Assembly (NCBI RefSeq): GCF_034702125.1
Contig: NC_085861.1
Span: 55,973,363 to 56,037,362, forward strand
Direction: 5' to 3'
DNA from: Engraulis encrasicolus
Lineage: Eukaryota > Chordata > Actinopteri > Clupeiformes > Engraulidae
DNA: 64,000 nucleotides
Part shown: in pieces, positions 28,164 to 63,612 of the stretch
Position numbering within the stretch: the first letter of the stretch is position 1
How the letters are laid out: each line of letters starts with the position of its first letter
Made by a program: the position numbers and the translations under genes
The notes under the pieces: generated by a model
Databases searched by the model: none
What the model was told of the DNA's origin: nothing
What the model saw: the letters and a program-made list of their open reading frames with translations, nothing else

Positions 28164-28819
28164 CCACACATAAATGCTGTATTGTAGTGAGAGCAATTTG
28201 GGACCAAATTCAAGGTGTGCCTTGATTAAAACAAAAGTAACCAAGATCTGCTGAAATATGAATAGGAACATTCTATGTTTTGAGGCTAGGTTGGTTGGAT
28301 ATTTTATTTTGGATAGTTTGACTTTTTGATATCATACCAAGCATTGGTAACTGCATTGAACACTGTTAGACAAAACTGTATTTACTTAGAGGAAAATGAT
28401 CATTCACTTTTACATTTAATTTGAATTTATACATTATGGATCTGAAGCATTCAGTTTATCACAATTTTCTCCAGTTTTAGTTTACTTCACTGGAGTGTCA
28501 ATGCAATTTCAGCCACAAAAGTCTATGAAAAAATATCCAATGTACATACAGAAAGAAAAGCAAGAAAAAAAAATCTCAATGTGAAATAGCATTACGTATA
28601 CAGTATTGCATTAATGCTTTCTCAGAGATGGTCTTGTGTTGCCCTCAGCATCTGTATGGTGTGATGTAAAAGGCATCTTGTTCAATCCAACTGTGAGATT
28701 GCACTTGGCCAGTTCCACATGTGATTTTACTGTACACACTCACAGTCTCTAAAGTGCTTGCTGAGGCCTTGTAGTCACTGTGGGAGATGACCCAACACTT
28801 TAGGAGCTTACAGTATATA

Positions 28820-28980
28820 TACAGTGGCGGAAAATTGCACACAGGACCCCAGGGCACAGCACTGATAGGGCCCCCCATATGGCCTGCCAAGGTGAAGATG
28901 GGCCCCCCACCACTAATATTGGAGGGCCCTGGCCCCAGGCGCAAGAGCCCCGCTTGCCTCCCCCATAGTTCCACCCCTTT
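28820..28980. mobile_element. Probable MITE rich in ggcccccc
   Basis: Starts cagtggcggaa and ends ttccacccct between tatata-like flanks, with internal gggccccccat blocks as in many fish elements. The ends are imperfect inverses, so moderate confidence only. Confidence 0.45.
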
Positions 28981-29036
28981 ATATACCCTGAAGGCTGGCA
29001 TCAAGCGCAGAGAATGAGCTTAATGGTCAAAGGGCA

Positions 29037-52232
<23,196 letters not shown>

Positions 52233-52239
52233 CTTGTTC

Positions 52240-53125
52240 CGAATACCCAGGAATCAGACAGTCTTTCCATTAGAAAAAAAATAAGTGAAGTGGAAAAAAA
52301 TTCAACTTTCGTGGTAAAATGGCAAGGTTGTGGAGGGTAACAAGCTATCCCAAGTTATCCAAAAAGATCCAAAGGGTGCGTGGTAACATCATGCATCTTC
52401 AGCACCTGGTGAGAACCTTTGAAAAAGAGAAAGTTTTTACAAAGAGAGAGAGAGAAAAAATAAAAGACAGATTTGAACCAATTCTTACTTCCTTGGAACT
52501 AAAGAAGTAATAAACGAAAAAGATGACAGACCAAATTCACCGGGATGTAATGTTTGCCAAGAGCTAAAAGGGGATTTAAGCATGCTGTTTAGAAAGACGG
52601 TGATGTGCTGACACTCTGGGTTGTCTTCCCAGCCTCTCTCTCTCTCTCTCTCTCTCCCTAACTACTGCTTGGCCAGTTTTATAGTACATGCATGACACAC
52701 AAGGTGCCTTTTCCAATCAAAACATCAATTGGCTAGAACAATGAGATGACTCAAGACTCATCCGCCACAATACAAACCTGAAAATACCACCCCTCAACAC
52801 TTTCTTTAACCAAACCAAACAAATGTGAACACTTTGCCTTTTTGGGTCTGCCATTCAGGTGCACAGACTGACCTGGGCGGAGAGAAGTCTCTTTAAAACA
52901 GAAAATGTTTACTAAATGTGGTTCCACAAGGTACCTGTAGTACATCACATTTCACTTGGTACTGCTGTTATTTAAGAAGTAACATCAACATATATCAGGA
53001 AAAAGGAGCCAATAGGCCAAATTAGACTAGCCTATAATTGAGCAGTAGCCCATACCATAGCTAGATTTACAGTAGGCCAAGCCCAATCGAAGAACACCTG
53101 TATTGGAAATCAATATACATCCCAA
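52240..53125. other. Intron stretch between candidate 5' exons
   Basis: 52632-52656 is a short (CT)n. A minus-strand frame at 52948-52751 was inspected and not accepted as an exon. Nothing else. Confidence 0.5.
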
Positions 53126-53131
53126 ACTTAC

Positions 53132-53259
53132 CCTCTGTCTTCAGTGAGTGATCCAACAGTGTTTTTTTCCCTCTCTCTCCTTCTCTCCTGCCATTCACAG
53201 GTTTGCCGGTGCAAGACATTCCCCGTGGGTTTAGAGCGGTGCGGTGGGGTGGGGCGTAA
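53132..53259 (-). CDS. Candidate N-terminal exon of the etv1-like gene (MSCTGKPV...)
   Basis: A strong acceptor (TCTGTCTCCTCAG) precedes 53259 and a GTAAGT donor follows 53132. An ATG at 53219 opens 29 codons plus one base: MSCTGKPVNGRREGERGKKT then LLDHSLKTE. The order of anchors is like the second ETV1 coding exon (RGRNCNEKPTNVRKRKF...LAHDSE), and the exon leaves in phase 1 as expected there. It can splice in frame to the 49145 exon, skipping 52232-52172. The frame stays open 5' of the ATG to the acceptor, so translation might begin in an exon further upstream that I did not find. Confidence 0.5.
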
Positions 53260-53759
53260 CTGAGGAGACAGAGATAGGAAGTCGTTCCCGCAAGTGTAGA
53301 AAAAATGTCTGTGTTTGGTTTATTTACCATTAGGCTGCACCATATGATGTCTGTGTAAAAGGCATTCATAGATAGGCTACCTTCAGAAAAAGGACAGAAT
53401 GACGTAACACTTTCACGCGACTTTCCACCTTTCCAACACGTGTTCACCTTGATTGTTTACAAAATGACAGTACTAACGGTAAGTTATACCCAACAGTGTC
53501 GTGAATGTTACAAACATGTAGTAAGCTGAGCATTTGATCCAACCATATCGTCTGTCCTGTGTTCATGATTACGCTTCTTCCTTTGACACCCAGATCCATC
53601 TGCCTAAGAAGTTCCACGTGCTAAATAATAATGTGCATAATGAAAATCCTGCAGTTGTTGAAGAAGAACTTAACCATACACACAAATGAGCCGCATTATA
53701 ACTTCGAACTTTAAAAACAACTCATAGGCAGAAACGCTACCAAGGTAGGCTACCAATAC

Positions 53760-54110
53760 AACCTTTTCTGTGCACGCGCGCAAATTCGGCGTGTTGCGTG
53801 AAGTGCGTGACAGTAACTTACCGAGTGTAGACTGCATTCAGGGGAGAGGCTTGACCTACATGGTTAAAAAACTAAAGACAATTCATGAATCAAATAATTA
53901 TCACAATGTTGAAAACAGACCGCGCGCCTAGAGCGCGCAATGCGCTGTTTGCATTATCGGCACCCATTCCAGCAGCCCCAATCCTTCCCAAGTGCCTCTC
54001 CCCCAAGCTTTTCCCCGTCATTCTGACTTTGTACATCGTCTCGTTGACAAGGAACAGTCTTGGCGACGTTGTGCAGACGTTTTGCCTGTAACCAGACGTC
54101 GGCCACTTGT
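53760..54110 (-). promoter_or_regulatory. CpG-richer segment; possible promoter / 5' UTR exon of the etv1-like gene
   Basis: CpG is sparse in most of the window but clustered here (CACGCGCGCAAATTCGGCG near 53772, CCGCGCGCCTAGAGCGCGC near 53920). On the minus strand a consensus donor GTAAGTTAC follows 53822, so an untranslated first exon ending at 53822 could splice to 53259. No TATA box was assigned. Inference only. Confidence 0.35.
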
Positions 54111-54209
54111 TATTTTGAACAGTTCGACCCTTTTTGGTGGCTATATGGCCTATAGCCTATTCCGGGGTTGCATGGTTTTTAGCATCTGATCTGATGTTAC
54201 CACAGGGGG

Positions 54210-54220
54210 AGGCTTATTTT

Positions 54221-54272
<52 letters not shown>
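54210..54272 (+). repeat. (TTTC)n microsatellite
   Basis: About 14 tetranucleotide units. Confidence 0.97.
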
Positions 54273-54274
54273 TG

Positions 54275-55475
54275 TTAACTTCCATGTTAACCAACATTGC
54301 CAAAATGTAAAATCGCATGGTGTTCTTTGTCCGTCTGTGCTTCAGGCGCACCACATACAAATAGCCGATTAAGCCTATATGTTTTTTGATTATTAAAGGA
54401 TAACTTCAGTCAGTTTCAACATGCAGTTGTAATGCTCACACTACCTTGGACTTGTCTGTAGGCCTATATGAGATTTTTTCCCCCAGCCTTTTCCGAGGTC
54501 CTGGTAATTGTAATGGGGGCAGTTGTTTACATTTCAAACACACATCTTGATTTATTCCCAAAAACATCCAAAAGGTTATGCAACATCAGCAGACAACTTG
54601 CAAATAGTGATACCTTTTGGGAAAATATTTGGAATATTTTTAAAATGTAAACAAAAGCTGCCCCCATTAGAATAGCTCAGATCTTGGAAAGGACTGAGCC
54701 AAAAAATGCAGCATCACCTGGTACTGACAAGTCAAGGAGTAATACAACAGCATAGGCCTATTGAAAATGGCTTTAAGAGTTTTTGGGAAACGCAGCCCAG
54801 AGCCATTGGGCAACATGACTGTGTCACATGGACACATGTTCGTAACGTGGCCAGACACTCCGAAAACTGGAGGGACCACCAGCGACGATGTTGGCAGTCA
54901 ATAAATCCTTTCGGACCCCTGATAGTGGCTACCTGGAATATTTTTTGTCAGTCTTTTGGTTTTTGATTTGGTTAAAAACGCGTCTACCAAATGCGTAATG
55001 TAATGTGTCGGGGAAATTATTCAAAAGGTAGGCTACGCCTATTAGTAGGGCTGTCTCACCCTCAATTGGGATTGGTGTAGGCCTAGTCATGTTTACACTG
55101 TGTGACATCATCCTGTTACACAAATTACGCAGCCTATATCAAGACAAATCAGAAAACGGGAAATGTAACAGATTTGTATTGTAGAAGTAGATGTACTCTT
55201 ACAGATGTAGCCTAATTACAACACTATTGCATAGTTTCTACTTTGTATACTACCAGTGTTGTTATTAGCCCCCATCTGTAAGAGGACTTCTACTTCTACT
55301 TTATTACAACTCTGAAATGTAAGGGCTCTCATACACCAGCGACTCTCAGGGGTCTACCCGGCCTTTCATACTGACCTCATCTGTGTGGCGGCCAGTCCTT
55401 TTTAAAATCAACTGAACAATATCCACTTTTGAAAATATCTGTATATGCGTATATAGCACTTAACTCATGTAGTAT
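54275..55475. other. Upstream non-coding stretch
   Basis: No gene recognised. Confidence 0.5.
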
Positions 55476-55478
55476 CAG

Positions 55479-55537
55479 CAGTGTTTCCCACAGAAATTTT
55501 GGAAACTATGGGGGCAGCAGGGATTTTTTTCCGGGGT

Positions 55538-55573
<36 letters not shown>

Positions 55574-56491
55574 GTATTCACACAGCGTAAATGCAAGAAG
55601 ACGAGTGTCTTCTCACGCGGGCCTTTGGGGGGGGGGGGGGGGGGGGGGGGTTGTATTCACACAGCGTAAATGCAAAACGGTATGACATTGGCGCCTGGGC
55701 CTACATTTCAGCCATTTATATTTTGAGAAATAAGGCTACCCATTTTACCCATGACATGTATAATAGTAGTACATTGTCATTGTCAAAAAATGCAGTACAG
55801 TGAATCATTTCTGTTTACAACACAGTTTCATTCGTCCCTCATGCAGGGGTCTATATAATGAAAACAATAATAAAACAAAATAGGAGCAGAGATAAGAATT
55901 TAAGATCACTGTGTGTAACGCATAGACAAAAAGGGTCTAAGAGGGTAGGCTATGCCTTTTCCCCCACACACATAGGCCTACACATTCTACATGAGGGGTG
56001 CTGGTCACAGGGCCAGTTTTTAAAAATTCCTTCCATTAAAAGGGCTGAACAACATATTACACATTTATGTCTATATTCACATTCATTTCTATAACTTATG
56101 CAGCCCGTGAAGGCCTGTCACCTAACTCATTACAACTGTAAAACAAAGCCTGGTAAACTCATCCCAACTGTCCCTCTGAAGTTTTTTTTAAATATTGCTC
56201 CCAAACCCAAGTTAACTATAACAACTTGACTAGGCTTTTGATCCCTCTGTCTTTCAAGCACTTGTGGCTTTCTCTATAGGATGTATTTACTCCAGGAGGA
56301 AAATGCGAAGGAAATCGTAATTTAAATCGTTTTCATCAAAAACGGAAATCGTTAAAAAAAAAAAAAAAAGTAAAAAAATAAAAAAAAAAAATTTTTTTGT
56401 TTGTTTGTTTTTTTACATTTTCGTAAACTATGGCGGCCAAATTTAAACTATGGCGGGCCGCCATGGATTCCTCAATGTATGGGAAACACTG
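55479..56491. mobile_element. hAT-like element with poly-G tracts
   Basis: Ends cagtgtttcccacagaaatt and gtatgggaaacactg (56477-56491) are imperfect inverses. Near the right end is tggcggcccgccat-like sequence typical of a fish hAT family. atcag flanks both sides but a full 8-bp duplication is not clear. Inside: two poly-G tracts (about 55538-55571 and 55626-55650), each followed by ttgtattcacacagcgtaaa, and poly-A/T at 56352-56415. Confidence 0.7.
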
Positions 56492-56892
56492 ATCAGCATT
56501 ACTGATGTCAAAACAGTTGCGTATAGTTTAGTTATTCAGTCTTTCAGTTTAAGTCTTTTGACTAAGATAATCTGGATGGTTGAGAATTTTCACAGACATG
56601 CTTCAACCAATCACATGACCTGGGTGAATGAGAATCTCTGTGAAGATAAACAGAGAAAAATAATCCACAACACCCCCGTCATCCCATTGGATCACCAGTT
56701 TGTAACATCTCAAAGGTAGCCTATATATGTTTTTTTTTGTTTATCAACACAGTGTTGTGAGAAGGGGCAAGACACTGGCAGCCAACCACGTGAGCTATTT
56801 TTTTTTACAGACAGCAGTTTCCAAGAATCAGAGGTTGAGTTGTGCGCAGCTAGTTTCGCGCAGTCAGGAGAAAACAAAAAATTAGAACCCAT

Positions 56893-57259
56893 GTATAGAA
56901 CAGTGTTTCTTAACTGGTGGGTCGGGACCTAAAAGTGGGTTGCGGAGAGGTCCTGTCACTGTGTGGGTCGTGGCGCAGTGGTGTAAAAAATGTATCAATT
57001 CACCCTTTAACTGCCAGTCACAATATTGAAACAATACTCGGTTTTGAATAAATTACTGAAATGTTGAAGAGAGAGTGAAACACCAGGCATGCTGTATGTC
57101 AGCATACAGTGCAAGTGCTGATGCATATTATCAAGTGCATTTATATGTTCAATAGTTATTTGAAGATTCTGATGGCACAACAAATAATTGAGTAACGTAA
57201 TGACCATAGAACATTTTGGGACCCAAGAGTATTCCAGTTAAGAACCTCTGCTATAGAAG
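56893..57259. mobile_element. hAT-type MITE (cagtgtttcttaact ends)
   Basis: Element 56901-57251: left cagtgtttcttaactggtgg, right ccagttaagaacctctg. Flanks gtatagaa (56893-56900) and ctatagaa (57252-57259) match 7 of 8. Also has gtgggtcgggacc/ttgggaccc near the ends. Confidence 0.82.
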
Positions 57260-57484
57260 ATCTTCGTGTAATTAGATGGTGAATCACAGACAAGAGCCAA
57301 AATGTATGTTAACAATATGGCCGTCTCAATAAGCAGACTGATTGCCTGCTCTAAAGCTGAAACCTCATTAGCACTTGTTTCTAAGTACCAGGAGTAAATT
57401 ACCGGTAATCTATTTCCAAAGTGACAATCTTCCTGTGGTCATGTGTGGTTCAAGAATAAAGACAACAAAAGCCATCTATAGCAA

Positions 57485-57486
<2 letters not shown>

Positions 57487-57533
<47 letters not shown>

Positions 57534-57660
57534 GGGCCCGAGCACCGAAGGCGCGAGGCCCTATTGTTCTTGCTCGGATTATTAGGGCCCGAGCACCGAA
57601 GGCGCGAGGCCCTATTGTTCTTGCTCGGATTATTATTATTTTTCTTTTTCATCCACGTTC
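57487..57660 (+). repeat. (ATT)n plus duplicated 53-bp start of a repeat unit
   Basis: ATT run 57487-57531, then agggcccgagcaccgaaggc, continuing gcgaggccctattgttcttgc tcggattatt, written twice in a row (57532 and 57585). Confidence 0.93.
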
Positions 57661-60660
57661 GGGCTGCCCATTTTGTCTGGGAAGCACTTGGTGACTTGCC
57701 CTTTTGCAGGTTGATTGGACATGATGACCGCTACTCAGAACCGGAAGCTCGGGTCGGGGTGGAACACGGGGACGAGGACACGCCCCCTAACGCGTATAGG
57801 GGCGGGGCCAACATATAGTTTGAGCTACGGACTCGAAATTTTTTGGGGGGGTGTATCTTAATAAGACGAACCTAAAAGGTCAATACAATGCCATGGCCAC
57901 GCCCAACAGGAAGTGAGATAATTGGGCTTTTTCCAAATTTACATGTAATGGGATTTGAAACACTCCTCCTAAACCATACATCACACTCACTTTATATTTG
58001 CTGTACATGAGCTCAAGGCATTGACGATGACAAATTGCGAAGGAATTTTTGATATCTCGTAATTTGACAATATGGCCGCTCGATGAATTTAGGTATCTAA
58101 TTTCAAAACAGGAAGTTGGTCACCATTTCAGTTTGGAGTGTTTTCAAACGGTGCAAACTCACACATGTATGCATATAATGACTATAAACTTTTGTATATG
58201 CCTGAAATGGGGGCCACGCCCCCATATACGGTTAGGGGCGGGGCTAACATCTACTTTGAGCTACAGACTCGGGAGTTTTTTTAAGTTGTGTATCTCAATA
58301 AGGCGAGCAATAAAGTCCATACAACGATATGGCCACGCCCAACAGGAAGTCAGATATTTTGACTTTTTTGGCATTTTAAAACAGGAAGTTGGCCACCATT
58401 TCAGTTTGGAGTGTTTTAAAACAGTGCAAACGCACACATGTATGCATATAATGAATACTAACTTGTGTATATGCCTGAAATGGAGACCACGCCCCCAAAT
58501 ACATTTAAGGGCGGGGCCAACATCTACTTTGAGCTACAGACTCGGGACTTTTTTCAAGTTGTGTATCTCACTAAGTCGCACAATAAAGTCCATACAACGA
58601 TATGGCCACGCCCAACAGGAAGTGAGATATTTTGACATTTTTGGTATTTTAAAACAGGAAGTTGGCCTCCATTTCCGTTTGGAGTGTTTTAAAACAGTGC
58701 AAACGCACACATGTATGCACATAATGAATACTAACTCTTCTAGATAAGGTATAGCGCCACCATGTGGTAGGCAAAGGAACTGCAGGAAAAGTGTAATTCT
58801 TCAATATCTTAGGAATTGAAAGTCGTACAGATTTTTGTTTAAGTGGGTCATAGCAACACGCTAATCATGACAATGTTAATGCTAATTTTGAATGCTAATT
58901 CATGCTAATTAGTTTTTCTTTATTATCTCGTGAAACGAATGTCGTTCAGACTCCATTTTTTGCATGCGTCCATTTTGCGTATATGATTGAAATGGCAATG
59001 CAAAGGGATACAGAGAGGGGAAGTGGACAAGACAGCAGTGCTTCGACAATGACGCCTTCACCTTCCTCATACTTGTCAGAAAATTGTTACGCTTCATCCG
59101 TTTTTCACAGGTAGGGGTGTATTAGGGCAGGGCGATGTGCCATGCCCCCCGGGCCGCAGGTGCGAGGGCCCGCCAAGGCCGCTTGCGGCTTTAATTGTTA
59201 TTGTTATTGTTATTATTTTTCTTTGTCCTCCACGTTCGGGCTGCCCATTTTGTCTGGGAAATACTTGGTGGCTCGCCCTTTTGCACGGTGATTGGACATG
59301 CTTCCCGCTACTCAGAACCAGAAGCTCGGATCCGGATTTGCCCCGGGGACAGAATAGCGCCCCCTATCGCGTTGAAGTTTCTGGCTGATCTATAGTTTGT
59401 CGTTTCGCCACGAAAAAAAATAAGCTTGCCACGAAAAAAAATACGCATATGTATCTCACTACACCAAACAAATTTGCAATGCTAATCCATTAGCCACGCC
59501 CAACAGGAAGTGAGATAATTGGACTTTTTCCAAATTTACATGGAATGGGATTTGAAACAATCCTCCTAAACCGTACATCGCACTAACTTTATATTCGTTG
59601 TACATGAGCTCAAGGCATTGACGATGACAAATTGCGAAGGAATTTTTTAAATCTCGTAATTTGACAAGATGGCGGCTTAATGAATTTAGGCATCTAATTT
59701 TAAAACAGGAAGTTGGCCACCATTTGAGTTTGGAGTGTTTTCAAAAGGTGCAAACTCACATATGTATGCATATAATGACTACTAACTTTTGTATATGCCT
59801 GAAATGGAGGCCACGCCCCCATACACGTTTAGGGGCGGGGCCAACATCTACTTTGAGCTACAGACTCGGGAGTTTTTTTAAGTTGTGTATCTCACTAAGG
59901 CGAGCAATAAAGTCCATACAACGATATGGCCACGCCCAACAGGAAGTGAGATATTTTGACTTTTTTGGCATTTTAAAACAGGAAGTTGGCCACCATTTCA
60001 GTTTGGAGTGTTTTGTAACAGTGCAAACGCACACATGTATGCATATAATGAATACTAACTTTTGTATATGCATGAAATGAAGGCAACGCCCCAAACACGT
60101 TAAGGGGCGGGGCCAACATCTAAAATGAGCTACAGACTCGGGAGTTTTTTTAAGTTGTGTATCTCACCAAGTCGCACAATAAAGTCCATACAATGATATG
60201 GCCACGCCCAACAGGAAGTGAGATATTTTGACTTTTTTGGCATTTTAAAACAGGAAGTTGGCCACCATTTCAGTTTGGAGTGTTTTAAAACCGTGCAAAC
60301 GCACACATGTATGCACATAATGAATACTAACTCTTGAATACTAGCTCTTAAGCCTGAAATGTAGATAAGGTTTAGCGCCACCATGTGGTAGGCAAAGAAA
60401 CTGCAGGAAAAGTGTAATACTGTCAACTGTGGGAACTGAGTCATAGCAACACGCTAATCATGACAATGTTAATGCTAATTTTGAATGCTAATTCATGCTA
60501 ATTAGTTTTTCTTCAATATCTCCTGACGAACATCGTACAGACTCCATTTTTTTAGGGGGGGGGGGCATAGCAACTTGCTAGGTGGCATGCCCCGCCCCTG
60601 CAATGTACGTGCGAGGGCCCGCCATCGCCGCTTGTGGCTTTAATTATTGTTGTTGTTGTT
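57532..60660 (+). repeat. Two approx. 1.6-kb copies of a fish repeat, each with three 273-bp internal units
   Basis: Shared landmarks: ccacgttcgggctgcccatt (57653, 59230), cccaacaggaagtgagataa (57902, 59499), gcgccaccatgtggtaggca (58753, 60375) and aattcatgctaattagtttt (58899, 60489). Each ends cgagggcccgcca...cgcttg (59164, 60612). Inside each, gtttggagtgtttt recurs at 58131, 58405, 58678 and 59730, 60001, 60274 (spacing 271-274). Open frames at 58049-58747 and 59661-60080 come from a unit length divisible by three, not from a gene. Confidence 0.9.
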
Positions 60661-60954
60661 GTTGTGTTTGTACAGCACAATTCATACAAGACACAGCTCA
60701 ATGGACTTTAAGGGTTTGACACTTCAAATGTATTAACATTTACATAAAATGTACTTGAATTGAAGAAGATTGTATTCAGCCACAGATAATATCTGGTCCC
60801 TCTCTAAAAAAGAGTAAAAGTAACTCCTCCAAAGTCACACTCAGCAACAGCACCTATCGACATGTAAATGCATACAGTAGGCTATATGAAGAAAGTGGGC
60901 CATGATGTTGAGAAACTTTTTCAGAGCAGTGCAACACCAACTCACTCTAACCTT

Positions 60955-61345
60955 ACTGCAAGTGAGAAGAGGCCAATTCAGTGACTGAAAGACAATGAGG
61001 ATCTTGTTATCCCAGCATCTGACAAAGGAGGGGTAAGGACCAATACATTCATGAAGCCCTAAAACAGCTTAGTGGCCAGGACTACTATTTCCCCTTCAAT
61101 CCAACCCCACCATTTAAATTACTAAGGAACTGAAGAATGTGTTAGATGAGATTTTGAAAAGAAACTGGATAACTAATAATGACCTGAATTTCCTCCTCTC
61201 AAAGGAGCCTTGACTGGACACTTTTTACTTGCTGCCAAAAATACACAAGTGTCTTGAAACACCACCAGGAAGGCCTATCACTAGTGGCATTGACAGCATA
61301 ACTGAGTCAGTATAAGTATACTGACTTCATCAAACCCCCCACTTG
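60955..61345 (+). pseudogene. Penelope-like element reverse transcriptase fragment
   Basis: Broken frames read DNEDLVIPASDKGG, KELKNVLDEILKRNWITNND, then DTFYLLPKIHKCLETPPGRP and ITSGIDSITESV. DKGG and FYLLPKIHK...PGRPI-SGI are hallmarks of Penelope-like RTs (fingers and early palm). Stops and frameshifts throughout, and the catalytic YADD part is absent. Confidence 0.83.
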
Positions 61346-61349
61346 CTCT

Positions 61350-61900
61350 TTCAAGATTGGACTTTAAGAAATAAACAAATTTTTACATAACATTAGCATG
61401 CGTTAATGTTCTCCCACATGTGTTCTCTCTCCAAGCCCATGGAGGCATGATGCTCCACCGCTGGAGGAGTAGCCACCCTCTGGGCTAAGGCCACCTCTGG
61501 GCTAAGGCCACCTCTGGCCTAGCCGGGGAAGAGGCTGGAAGTGAAATAACCCCCTCCCATCATACGAGGGGAGAAGCGGTGACAATAGTGAAAGCGCACA
61601 GGGCGCATTATGCAGAGTATCTGGCAACGCCACGCACGTGCTTGGCGCATCGCACAATACTGTTGGGAACTCCAAGCATAACCATGGTGACGCACTGTGT
61701 GGCACGGCAGGAGAGCCCGGGAACGTCCGGAGACACAATATGTTTTTGTGCCAGATGCAGAGACCTGCATCGAGAGAGGTTGCAGGTTTCATTAGAAGCC
61801 TGTACCACAGAAAACGTCTCTCCCGAACGAAAGGGAGAATCATTAATGTTAATTAAAGCATAGTGGCAAGGTGTGTTAACTTAGAACCAACAGAACACGC
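61350..61900. other. Non-coding stretch, GC-richer
   Basis: Duplicated ctctgggctaaggccacctctgg (61476-61515). Could be the inner part of the DIRS-like relic to its right; no domain recognised. Confidence 0.4.
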
Positions 61901-61922
61901 AGGATAAAGTATACGAGAAGCA

Positions 61923-62882
61923 CTAGCAGTGCCAGGTACTGGATTCGATCCCAAAACGCTGGGAGACAATCATGGTGCACCCCAGTGGTGTGTAGATTTG
62001 TAAGAGTGTTAACAATAATCGAACGCTCAGGGCAGGGTACACTAAAGGCACCATCAGTGCCAGGAAGTTAATCCCAAAATCTCGGCAGGACCAGAACGGC
62101 ACAACCCGGGAGGAAATTGGGTCATGTGAGATACATTTTGTCCAGCGAGAGGCAGATTCAGGACTCAGGACAAACGCTCGGCTCGAAATCAGTGATAGAG
62201 GAGTTAAACCGTTGTCCATGGCGGTGACTCAGAGGTGGCAACCGTATTACTCTGTGGAGGGAATCAGTAATTTTGTCCCGTCTTAGAGCTTCCCCCTGCA
62301 ACGTATCCGTGATAGTGCGCAGAGAGGCGGTCAGGGGTTACAGGATTCCGGTCACGAGACCTTACGGAACCGTGATTAGCCGATTTAGCTCCCCTGTCTA
62401 CGGGGGGATCCGAAACTCTTTGTTTTTTGGGGAGGACGGCTACCGAAGTAGCCACCTCATTATGCCTTCTCAAGGGGCTCTGTGAAAGCAAGGCATACCG
62501 TGTAGTGTGAACAGTGCTTGTCACTGGCATGTACACAGTGTGAAAATCGCACAAGTTTAATACACCAAGGGGGGAAGGGGGATTAACATTCAGAACATCA
62601 ACATCAACCTCTGGTTCCACCGGTGTGTCTTCCTCCGCTGAATCGATGCAGCTCTCCTTTTGACCGTTTTAGCACAGACAAGCAGTGGTCCAAGGTGTTA
62701 GCATTCATGCGTAGACACCTCTTAAACCTACCGCCGGTGAGCGCCCTTCGGGCGTAGGAGAAGCCGAGGCATACGATGCAGAGGAAGTGTGGGTGCTTTG
62801 CGTAGATGGAGAATCCGCAGCCGGAGGGGCAGTCGGGGTAATCCTCTTCTCTTTTCTTTGAGTTCGAAGATGGTGTAGCCAT
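61923..62882 (-). pseudogene. Decayed ORF1 of a DIRS-like retrotransposon
   Basis: From ATG 62882 the minus strand gives 92 codons with CPSGCGFSIYAKHPHFLCIV, CLGFSYARRALTGGRFKRC, then frame-broken continuations at 62620-62264 and 62219-61923. The motif C-x3-CG...H-x3-C-x2-CLG...A..AL.G matches the ORF1 start in fish DIRS-type elements as I know them. No recombinase or RT domain could be read, so only ORF1 is supported. Confidence 0.6.
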
Positions 62883-62954
62883 TGTAAGCTAGGCGGTGTG
62901 GCTGGCTAGCTACTTAGCTATGTAGCACGCTAGGCAGACTTAGCAGGACAAGCG

Positions 62955-63310
62955 GCTAGTGAATAGTTCAAGTTCAAGTTCAAGTAGGTTTTTATTGTCA
63001 ATTTCTTTACATGCACTGGTCATACAAAGAATTTGAAATTACATTTCTTGCTTTCCCATACAGACATAGACTAATCTAGGTAAGGACATAGACAGTATAG
63101 ACATAGACAGTACTTATACATGGACTTAAGACAGTATGGACATAGACAGTGCTCATACAGACAATTTAAAGTGCAAGACTGGACAACAGAAAACTTGTAG
63201 AGGACATACATTAAGAGGTATTGTTGTGCTTTTGTGCTTTTCCTAAAAAGTCCTTTATAGCGTTCTGACATGGTAATAGTAGCATTTTGAAGAAAAATAA
63301 ATATTAAAAA
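62955..63310 (+). repeat. Interspersed repeat with acatagacagta minisatellite
   Basis: (ttcaag)3-type start, gtttttattgtcaatttctt, tacaaagaatttgaaattac and four to five acatagacagtN words between 63060 and 63150. Its family is common in fish but I cannot name it. Confidence 0.55.
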
Positions 63311-63331
63311 GGTCTGTCAAGTACACCAGCA

Positions 63332-63376
<45 letters not shown>

Positions 63377-63512
63377 TTAGTGCAGGTAGAAGGTGCGGTG
63401 TGCGTCTGTGTGTATGTTCGTGTGTCCGTGTGTGTTTGTGTGTGTGTGTGTGTGTGTGTCAGTGTGTGTCAGTGTGTGTATGTTTGGGTTTAGTGCAGAA
63501 AGTGCAGTGTGC

Positions 63513-63602
<90 letters not shown>

Positions 63603-63612
63603 ATGTTTTGAG
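63332..63612 (+). repeat. GT microsatellite series
   Basis: GT arrays at 63334-63371, 63436-63460 and 63515-63600, separated by tttagtgcag(g/a)- phrases that also recur at 63613 and 63649. The whole is a tandem of (tagtgcag...GT) units. Confidence 0.92.

Noticed and set aside
52751..52948. Minus-strand frame with NGRPKKAKCSH as possible etv1 N-terminal exon
   Set aside because: Basic stretch only loosely resembles VRKRKF; no acceptor/donor pair giving an exon in the required phase.
58049..58747. 232-codon open frame with repeated 91-residue blocks
   Set aside because: Product of a dispersed repeat whose unit is 273 bp; reported as repeat instead.
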